A DNA stretch of 64,000 nucleotides from Linyphia triangularis (taxonomy: Eukaryota > Arthropoda > Arachnida > Araneae > Linyphiidae): NCBI GenBank assembly GCA_963978545.1, contig OZ021722.1, positions 110,269,442-110,333,441 of the forward strand. Reading direction: 5' to 3'. Below, one piece after another: positions 56,345-64,000 of the stretch. The position numbers and the translations under genes are program-made. Each line of letters starts with the position of its first letter. The stretch's first letter is position 1. The notes under the pieces are model-generated. The model worked only from the letters and a program-made list of their open reading frames with translations, was not told where the DNA came from and ran no database searches.

Positions 56345-56885
56345 TTGTACAGGGTGGCCACAAAATTTGGGGAAAAGTTCCCTGATAATTCATTGTTAGA
56401 TTTCTAAAATATTCTTTTCCTACGGAAAACTTTTTTTAAAAATTTCCAGATTTTCCAGGTGTGTAGACCGAATAGAACATTTATTAAAATCTATGTAGGA
56501 AATACTCGAAGAAAATCTTTAAACCAACATTACCATTCTCAGAAATCTATAAGGGAAAACAGGAAATTATCAGTTAATTAATTTCCGCAACTTGCAAGAA
56601 ATAAAATTTTATTCTTTTGGTTCTTGTGTAGCTTAGTTTTGGCAGTAAGGAAAAGTTTAAATTTTACCGTAACATGAAATTCCTAACGATTACCACAATG
56701 CTCTTGGAAAATGACTCCAAAATACTGATAAACGGGAAAATGTACCTTCAAAACAAAAGACAAATTGCCTGATTTTTGCGAAATTTTAAAAGATTTCCTT
56801 GGCATTTCCCCGATTTTTTCCAGAATCAGAAAGCTCCCTGACATTTCAATGATTTCCAGGTTCTACAGCTTCGATGTTGTAAACG
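56345..56885 (+). repeat. Repeat W, copy 1
   Basis: CAGGGTGGCCACAAAATTTG starts it. Block X (AATCTATAAGGGAAAACAGG) is followed by block Y (CCTAACGATTACCACAATGC). The second copy at 62815-63150 carries Y inverted ahead of X. Confidence 0.6.
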
Positions 56886-58133
56886 CTTCTGGACATTCAA
56901 ACGACATTGAGATGAAATTCACATAATTGCAAAGACATTTTGTTACTAGCTATTAGGATATAATTACAATGGCATAATTACAAGATCATAATTACCAAGA
57001 CATTCTGACGAGTTATTGGGATACTTTCTTCAATCTTAGTTTTTAAATGCAATCAAGTTCAATAGAAATTTAATACATAAAAACTTCAAGAAAATAATTA
57101 TTCGAAGTACAATAAAAATACGTTAACAACAGTATCAGTATCTAATCATGAAAACATCAACCCCTTCAGCGTTCTTCAGTAAGACTATGTTTGGTATAAA
57201 TGAAATCGAAGACAAAAAAAATTCAAAAATATGAAAGGTGCCTGGTTTTTTATAATTCTCTTAGCAAAATTCCTCATAAACATGCTACAAGTAGCTTACT
57301 CATAAACAGCTTACCAACCTATTGTTACAATCCAGAAAAAAATAATGAATAGGCAATGCACAAGCATATTGAGATGGTGCCCTTTAAAAGTATTCACACA
57401 AAACCAGTTTTTATTGAATAAAAATTTGCAACATTTATTTGATACTTATGAATCTTTTTCTGAAAAAGAAAAAACGTACAATTCTAGGGCACACAAGTAA
57501 AAGTCAAAACAAAAACTCAATTGTTGGATTTATTCTTAATTATTTTAAAAATAGCTCTTAATAATGATACAATATTGGTATCATCGATTTTCTCCCAAAG
57601 AACCATTTAAAAGCACAAATAAAAATATTACACACTTCAAAACACTGAAAAAAAGTTAATATGCAAAAATAGTTTGCTTAGAAAAATTATATAAAAAGCA
57701 CTAAGCAATTCACCAAAAGAGATACTAAATTCAACATTCAAATAGATTACAAAGATGAGTATAGAATTTGATAGACGGTTAACTAATTTACTGAAAGGTC
57801 TTTAAAAAATTTTGAATTTATATTTCACTTTATACGTAGTTTTTTTGTTTTTTTTTCAGGATAAAAGTAACCAGTCCTTAATTTTAGCCACATACTTATA
57901 AAATGGTAAAATCAACGTTAAAATAAAATACAGAAGAAATATTATTACACTTTGTAAACTGATCTTAGTTATCTTTTTCCAACTGTTTTTAATTTGAGTA
58001 AAATCTATGTAGGTATTACTCGAAGAAAATCTTTAAACCAACATTACCTTAACTTTAGAAACTATTATATTAAAAAGTAAGATGGCACTTAACAGAAGTA
58101 GGTGTTATGGCGTTTTCAGAATCGAAACAGCTG
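56886..58133. other. 3' flank of the MATH-BTB gene
   Basis: AT-rich. TTTATT at 57530 and 57437 (AATAAA on the gene strand) are possible polyadenylation signals about 600-700 bp past the stop. 57993-58048 repeats 56487-56537 nearly exactly (TCTATGTAGG...CCAACATTACC). Confidence 0.5.
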
Positions 58134-59636
58134 CTACTCGGAACAGACGCCTTTTTTTATCAAGATCTGGTGCATAATTTCCCCAGATAACTTGGGATTG
58201 AGACCCATCAAATTCTTCCAATGTTCAGAATTAAACGTTTCGTTTGCGTGAGTGTAGATAAAATTTCGAACAGCGGTCACCAGGAAATCGTCTTGATGAG
58301 CGTCTGCCAAAACCAGAACATCGCACACATTTGACACAGACAGAGAGGACTTCATTAAAATAGAACATCTGCGCTTAAGAGTTACAATATCATACTTATC
58401 TGCAGCACTGAACAACTTGCTGGCATTCTCGAATGGTAGATCTTCCTTCAAAACACCAGAGTGTATGAATGCCAGCATCCTTCTTAGAGTGTCGGGATCT
58501 AAATCTTCGATTTCAACAACACTCAGATCCTTTTCTTTCATGTCGTTCTCAAACATGGCTCTGAACACAGGGGACATGGCACACAGCACAACCTTGTGCG
58601 CTGGGAACGTCTCGTCGCCAGCTCGAAGATCGACATCGCAGAATTTTCCACCTAAGTAGAGCTCTTTTATATTGGTGAACAATTCGCTGACATCCTCCTT
58701 CGGCGGCATGTTGTTGGCCTCCAGGTGGCACACTGCACTTTTGCATGTGAAGGCGAATTCACACTCTAGATACAAAGTATCATCCATGTAGAGGTACTTA
58801 TCAAGTGTTAAGTTGGACGTTATGATGAATGCTGGGAAGAGCCAGATGTCATCAAGTGACAATTGGAATAAATGGGTACCTTGTTTTGAATGTCGGTACT
58901 GTTTTAGAGAGCTGATGACTGTCATTTGGCACTTCACAAAAAGGCGTTCCTTTTTAATGGGAAGGTTTACTTGACGAATTTCAATTTTAACAAACTCATT
59001 GTTTGCTAATTCAACAAAATTTAATGTTATCTTCAAACAGTTAGCCTTTGTCGAGACAGTTTCTACTATAAAGGAAGTATTTTCCCGACGTACTATATGT
59101 TTATTGATGTCCCGTACGGACAACGTGACAGATTTTCGATATACTTGAATACCAGTGCGAGAATTGGAACTCCTCATGGAATTAGGATGGGATTCCGATT
59201 CGTCGTGTACAATTAATTGTTCCGAACGTCCATCAGCGGATCTTAGATAACAACGAAGCGTCAATGTATCGTTAGGCAAATAGAGTTGCTTCTTTGCATA
59301 AATATTGCTCAGACTTGTAAAGTTTGAAAAACCTAAACCTCCTTTCATTAAATGGTTGTTTACCAGCAAAGATATATCTGAAGAAGGTTCAGTTGATACA
59401 ATCGTTAAAGTATAGGATGGTTTTAATTCCACTTTCTTTGCAGTGTTACATAAAAAGAGCGAGATGTTGCCTTCTTGACTAGTGATGTTTCCTCTCGAGA
59501 ATAACTGTAAATACCATTCCACACCTTCCCACAAGTCAACAACAAACATTTTACTGTTCAATTGTTCCCCACGCTCATGAGGGAGGATACTGAAGTTTTC
59601 TATCTCCCAGGTGAACGTAAATCCGTTATCAGTCAT
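58134..59636 (-). CDS. MATH-BTB domain protein (TD and POZ domain-containing / speckle-type POZ-like)
   Basis: Uninterrupted 500-codon frame, ATG to stop, with no intron inside. Residues about 5-131 form a MATH (TRAF-like) domain: FTWEIENFSIL opens it and YLPNDTLTLRCYL closes it. Residues about 165-297 look like a second, diverged MATH-like unit, since YLYMDDTLYLECEF repeats the closing strand. Residues about 315-430 are a BTB/POZ domain (GGKFCDVDLRAGDETFPAHK, then SPVFRAMFENDMKE), followed by a BACK/3-box-like tail (LADAHQDDFLVTAVRNFI, FNSEHWKNLM). Proteins of this architecture are substrate adaptors for cullin-3 ubiquitin ligases: MATH binds the substrate and BTB binds CUL3. A nuclear or cytosolic location is inferred. 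The ATG sits in good context (GCAGCCATGA), with a seven-codon upstream ORF at 59695-59718. The 500-residue length exceeds the roughly 350-400 of SPOP-like proteins, which fits the extra MATH-like unit. The family is strongly expanded in spiders. The specific substrate is unknown. Confidence 0.93.
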   Translation of the reverse strand: MTDNGFTFTWEIENFSILPHERGEQLNSKMFVVDLWEGVEWYLQLFSRGNITSQEGNISLFLCNTAKKVELKPSYTLTIVSTEPSSDISLLVNNHLMKGGLGFSNFTSLSNIYAKKQLYLPNDTLTLRCYLRSADGRSEQLIVHDESESHPNSMRSSNSRTGIQVYRKSVTLSVRDINKHIVRRENTSFIVETVSTKANCLKITLNFVELANNEFVKIEIRQVNLPIKKERLFVKCQMTVISSLKQYRHSKQGTHLFQLSLDDIWLFPAFIITSNLTLDKYLYMDDTLYLECEFAFTCKSAVCHLEANNMPPKEDVSELFTNIKELYLGGKFCDVDLRAGDETFPAHKVVLCAMSPVFRAMFENDMKEKDLSVVEIEDLDPDTLRRMLAFIHSGVLKEDLPFENASKLFSAADKYDIVTLKRRCSILMKSSLSVSNVCDVLVLADAHQDDFLVTAVRNFIYTHANETFNSEHWKNLMGLNPKLSGEIMHQILIKKGVCSE

Positions 59637-59694
59637 GGCTGCGAAGAAGAGTCCAAGAATCCACCGATTCCCCTTCTCAGTTCGTTCAGCTAGA

Positions 59695-59718
59695 CTAAAT
59701 AGCGTTCGGCTCCATCAT
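59695..59718 (-). promoter_or_regulatory. Short upstream ORF in the MATH-BTB 5' leader
   Basis: Seven codons plus stop (two tandem ATGs, ending TAG) lie 58 bases ahead of the MATH-BTB start codon on the same strand. If the mRNA begins upstream of it, this uORF could lower translation of the main frame. The sequence is visible; its use is an inference, because the transcription start is unknown. Confidence 0.35.
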
Positions 59719-59743
59719 CGATGTTCTTAGACACTACCACAAC

Positions 59744-60232
59744 CAGGGCTGCCAAATTTAAAATCACGGAATCGCCAACGGCTCATTACAATATCGCCAA
59801 ATTTAAAGTGGAAGGAAAGCTGGTTTGAAACTGACCCTTTATTCTAAAAGATTTAAACATATTTATAAATTCTAAAAACAAAAGACCCCCAATATTTTTC
59901 TTTGCATTTATAAAAAGATGATTTCGGATACTTTGTTGGCAACTTAAATGCGGTATTTTTATAGGTCCTGGAATTTTTGTCACCTACATTATGAGGACAT
60001 TTATTATAATTAGTATATAAGGCTTCTCTAATTGGTAAAATGATCTTTCGAAAGTCATTTATAACGAGAAAAGTACCCCCATTAGGGTTTCTGCCCTGGG
60101 CCCCTGCATTTGTAAGTCGGCCCTGGAGCTTAGTGGTCCCTGGTCGAAGCATAAGATATGGTGTAATCCTCAAACACAAACGAGCTCAAATATTGCCAAA
60201 CTGGCAGAAAGTTTCCAAACTTGGTAGCCCTG
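59744..60232. mobile_element. hAT-like MITE inserted upstream of the MATH-BTB gene
   Basis: A 489-bp segment has inverted ends CAGGGCTGCCAAATTT and AAACTTGGTAGCCCTG, typical of hAT elements. The flank TACCACAAC occurs at 59735-59743 and again at 60235-60243, two bases beyond the right end, so a target duplication is evident though not perfectly placed. There is no transposase. The insertion lies about 110 bp upstream of the MATH-BTB start codon and probably separates the gene from its original promoter sequence. Confidence 0.75.
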
Positions 60233-60574
60233 CATACCACAACTTTGAAATACGAACTGAAACTACTATATTTTTTCATAACTTTTGAGATTGAGAATGC
60301 GAACCAAAACCCAAAATAAAATACACATCACAAAAGTCACACCTTTTTTTTTTAAATCTAGTTTATAACCTTGAGCTGTTATTGAAAAAATAAGTGCTGT
60401 GTAATGTAGATTTTTAATTGAGCGGAAGATTGATTCGTAGTTATTACTTTGCATTTCCTTTGGGTTAATCTATTCTCATTTCTTAAATGCTTATTATTAA
60501 TTCGATTTAGTATGTCTTTTTATTTTCAAATTCGTCCTCCAAATAATAATTAATCCTCCAAAGCTGTAATAGAA

Positions 60575-60730
60575 GTGTGTGTAAAAGCGGCCATTTAGTG
60601 ACAGTCACAAAACCTAATAGGATGCATTGTCATGGATTGAATGAAGGAAAGTGGATTAATTTGCAGTCCACAAATTTGCGCCCGAAACACGGAAACACTA
60701 TCGAAGTTAATATAAACGATTTAAAAAAAT
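60575..60730 (-). repeat. Dispersed repeat R, diverged fragment
   Basis: GTGACAGTCACAAAACCTA and AGGATGCATTGTCATGG align to the inner part of the family in reverse orientation. Confidence 0.5.
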
Positions 60731-60998
60731 GAACTAAAAAAATTTAATTGAATTGCTTGCACAAAAAGTAGCACATTTGAAAAACTGGCTTTAATAAAAG
60801 AAGAAAAAAATGCTGAATGATAGTTTCTTGAACTAAAAGCAGGTCCTTTTCGATTGATCAATTAAAATTAAATTATCGCTAAGGCTCCATTACAAAAGAA
60901 TCCCGTACTCATGGCTTAAGGAGCAGAACCTTCGCTTAGCGTGTGAAAGGACTTGGCGTCTAATCCCATTTACGTCTTGTAAGTTTTACTTTTAAAAA

Positions 60999-61732
60999 CT
61001 AGGGGTGTGGAACATTGTCCAACTTTCAATTACACTATATAACATTGGTCATTGCAGTAAAATTTGACATTGTGTTACTTAACTATTTTCTTATTTTCAC
61101 TCATTTGAATAAAAATTGCCAGATTGGGGATATTTTTGGCAATTTTTACACGAGCAAAAGAGAAAAAAAAAACGCCAAATTGGAAAGAATTGTGACTTTA
61201 TTCGATAGACCATTGTCGTTGTTTGTGCGTGAAACATAAAAAATCCATCGTTGATGACAGATGCTCAAGGGCAGAAAACTTTGTGTTGAAGGTACTCATT
61301 TTTCAACTCTTCAAGCTTTTATCGCATTTGTATAGGAATTTCGAAAGCGGGAATGTTTAGAACACCTTCAGAGGTAATACACATCGATTTTGATCAAAAT
61401 CGTTACCGCCGTTTTTTGGCAATTACTGAAAAACATGATATTTTGGAATTGCAGCTACCTTATGCGCATGCGCGATATTGACGAAAACCTTAATGGTAGA
61501 TTCTCGTGCCACCACCAACCCGCACACCAAATTTGAACATCGTAGGTCAATTTGTTCAGGAGTTCTGCTGGACACGTACACACAAACATACATTTTTTCT
61601 AGATCACTTCTTTAAAATCAAGGTGTTCCAAAACGTGGAGAAATGCAAAAAAAAAACGATTTTTTTTTTTTACCGAATACTATACTTTCCATGGCAATTA
61701 AGAAAAACGTATGCATATGGATAATTGAAAGT
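60999..61732 (-). mobile_element. Helitron2-like element, both ends, minus
   Basis: On the minus strand it begins ACTTTCAATTATCC after GTT and ends CCACACCCCTAG before TTTT, 734 bp. It has the family interior without coding capacity. This copy lacks the long T run upstream, which fixes the 5' boundary at TT|ACTTTC. Confidence 0.75.
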
Positions 61733-61884
61733 AACAAGATACCGCGGTGATCGTGACAAAATAGGCTTGTTTAACGTTCATAAGAGCCCAAGTGTAAATT
61801 ATGTGTTCGATATTGTATAAATCAACAAATCATTCTATTTCCAAAAATGATAGTGTAAGTTTGCCTGAATCCAAATAAATGAAA

Positions 61885-62599
61885 CTAGGGGTGTGGAACA
61901 TCGCACAACTTTCAATTGCACTATAATACTGATGTCAATTCGTGTCATTTACAGTTTTTATATTTTCATCTTTCATTTAGCAAAATTGGCCAGTTTGGCG
62001 ATATTTTTGGCGATAATTCTTGTATAGAACTTTTTAAAAAAAAAAACTCCTCCAAATTGATGATTTTAACGTTATTTTTTTCCATAATTCTTATATTATC
62101 CTTTCTTATAAGTGAAAGAAGAAAAAATAATCGTTGATGAGGTTATGCTCAAGGAAAGAGAGCTTTGTGTTAACGGCATTCTTTATTCAACTTTTTACGC
62201 CATTAAACATTTTTAAGAGAATTTCGGAGGTGAGGATGTTTAAAACTCCTTAAGAGGCATTGCCACAGCGATTTTTATCAAAATCGTTACTGTTTTTTAA
62301 GCAATCATTGAAAAACATGATTTTTTCAAACCTTATGCTCATGCGCGATTTTAAAGAAAACCTTAATGGTAGGTCTCATGGTCACCTCTAACCCGCACAT
62401 CAAATTTGAACATTATAGGTCAATTTGTTCGGAAGCTATGCTGACCATGTACACACAGACAAACATTTTCATATACAACTTTTTGGAAATCAGGATGTTC
62501 CAAAACGTGGAGAAATGAAAAAAAAAAAAAAAAATTCTTTTTACCGAATGCTATACTTGGATTACTCTATGTATGGTATACATATGAGTAACTGAAAGT
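61885..62599 (-). mobile_element. Helitron2-like element, both ends, minus
   Basis: On the minus strand it begins ACTTTCAGTTACTC after T5 and ends CCACACCCCTAG before TTTC, 715 bp. The subterminal GTGCAATTGAAAGT is retained. It is separated by about 150 bp from the same-orientation copy at 60999-61732. Confidence 0.75.
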
Positions 62600-62814
62600 A
62601 AAAATGCAATTTTTTTCTCTATGTAAATAAAAATGTGTAGATTTAAATCTAAGTTCCTGCTCTAAATTTATTGATAAGGTTACACAAAAGGTAAGTTCTT
62701 ATCTCTGTCTATTTGGGTTTACTTTTATCCGAAGAAACTACTTTCAGGGTTGACCCTCTCCATCCCCGACAGTATTTCGTTGGTTGATTGGTTCAGAGAG
62801 GCCACAGAACTTGG
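62600..62814. other. No feature recognised
   Basis: Short AT-rich spacer. Confidence 0.55.
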
Positions 62815-63150
62815 ATTTCAGGGAAATGTCAGGAACTTTTACAAAATTTCATGAAAATTACGGAAATTTTCTATCATTGGTCTGAAGGTACGTTTCTCCA
62901 TTTAACTTGTATTTTTGGATCCATTTACTCTGAGCATTGTGGCGGTAATCGTTAGAAGTTTAAAGTTATGAAATAATTTAAATTTTTCACTACCCCCAAG
63001 ACTATTTTTTTTTTTTTTTAATTTGAAAAAAAAGTTCGTCGCAAAAAGAGTGAATTTCTTAGAAATCTATGAGGGAAAACAGGGAATTATCAGTTATTCA
63101 ATTTCTGCAACTTGGAAGAAATAAAATGTTATTCTTTTGGTTCTGGTGTT
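62815..63150. repeat. Repeat W, copy 2 with Y inverted
   Basis: Inverted Y (GCATTGTGGCGGTAATCGTT) followed by direct X (AATCTATGAGGGAAAACAGG). The order implies that the parent is a foldback element with Y arms around X. Confidence 0.55.
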
Positions 63151-64000
63151 AGGAACACTTCCTCTTGAAAGCGAGTAGTTGGATAAAAAGTATAGGCAAA
63201 TAAAAAAAGCCGTTAAAAAAGGTTTTTTAGGGAATTTTCAGAATTTCATTTTTTTTTTTTTTTCTTTTTTTTTTTTCTGCGTAAAACAATCTTGAGTATG
63301 ATTGTGTTAAGTACCATATAACAACTACACAACTACAGAGGAGAGGATTTCAAAAACTTATACCGTGCATTTTTTAAAATTATTTTCAAAGAGAAAATTT
63401 ATGTCATTATTGATAACCTAATTGTAGTGGCTCTAGTGTCACTGGCCCTCTACCGTGAGAAAAGAAAGAGGAAGAAGGGAGTCGAGAGGCAGTGAAATCT
63501 AGAGAATGTGGTAAAAAACTAAATGCTTAAGAATGCTTTGTGTTGTTGATAGAATAAATCCTTTATTTAATAATTCTCAATTGCTGGACTGTCATGCAAA
63601 TGTATTTCATTAAATGCACGCTACCGTGATTTTAAAAAGTAAGAACAAGAATGCTCGGTGGTTCTTACACATATCATTAGGAAATACATTCAATATTTCC
63701 GAAAAATTGACGATTTGAACAAAACAACTAGTAGTTTTTGATGTTGCTGTTATGATTTTCTTTTCTTATGTAAGCAAGTCAACTGTCCTTCCTCCGTTTA
63801 ATTAAAGTATCTTAATAGTGTTTGGCTTGATCTCAGTGTTAGAATCTGCTGACAAATATTAAATATTAGTAGAAACATCAGCAATACTGAAATTGTTTAA
63901 GAGTTCCGGAAGTGACCAGATAAAGCTGATATTGTAGAGAATGACTGGAACTTACGTCATTGTTGTAATTAAAAAACCAAAATCGAATTCTAAAAGAGGT
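63151..64000. other. No feature recognised
   Basis: AT-rich with T runs and no frame or repeat match to the window end. Confidence 0.55.

Noticed and set aside
58417..58746. Frames overlapping the MATH-BTB gene on either strand
   Set aside because: Shadows of the real 500-codon gene in other frames.

Overview
This is an AT-rich, intron- and transposon-dominated piece of an arthropod nuclear genome, most likely a spider (araneid-type). That rests on family knowledge: an expanded MATH-BTB (TD-and-POZ) gene family, Jockey/R1-type LINE tails ending in RNase H, Ty3/gypsy pol of the opus/17.6 type, and a tRNA-derived SINE with a (CCAA)n tail that I associate with orb-weaver genomes. There are no operons, rRNA genes, true tRNA genes or CRISPR arrays.

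Only one gene is clearly intact: a single-exon 500-codon MATH-BTB protein on the minus strand (58134-59636). A second, decayed MATH-BTB copy lies at 33308-33800 and joins the start of the MATH domain directly to the C-terminal region. Three plus-strand pieces look like exons or small genes that I cannot name: an exon with good acceptor and donor at 21086-21273, a first coding exon with strong ATG context and a GTAAGG donor at 55372-55437, and a short open frame with a polyadenylation signal at 6021-6245.

Nearly everything else is mobile DNA, much of it nested. 0-12 kb: a 1.7-kb Helitron2-like copy split by a SINE and a TTAA element, a cluster of palindromes, a long-TIR element, a 5'-truncated LINE with perfect target duplication, and a degenerate tandem array. 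12-20 kb: a 42-unit 31-bp satellite with visible higher-order structure, then a second long-TIR element holding a 112-bp tandem repeat. 21-24 kb: a hAT-like element containing a solo LTR and a foldback element. 27-31.5 kb: a LINE remnant, several TTAA-flanked elements and a SINE cluster including a dimer. 32.7-38 kb: nested SINEs, the MATH-BTB pseudogene and a dead Ty3/gypsy pol region split by four SINE insertions. 38-53 kb: mostly dispersed repeats, further Helitron2-like copies and two LTR-like promoters. 53-60 kb: a small canonical Helitron (TC...CTAG, A^T target), a hAT-like element just upstream of the 55.4-kb exon, and a hAT-like MITE about 110 bp upstream of the MATH-BTB start codon. 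60.5-62.6 kb: two more Helitron2-like copies.

The most notable pattern is a family of about ten dispersed copies (longest about 1.7 kb with insertions, typically about 0.5-0.75 kb) that starts ACTTTCAATTA, ends CCACACCYCTAG, always sits after TT and before T, and carries an asymmetric terminal inverted repeat. Together these are the hallmarks of a non-autonomous Helitron2/HLE2-type rolling-circle element. A second pattern is a set of structurally unrelated TTAA-bounded elements (at least four) with different terminal repeats, pointing to several piggyBac-like families.
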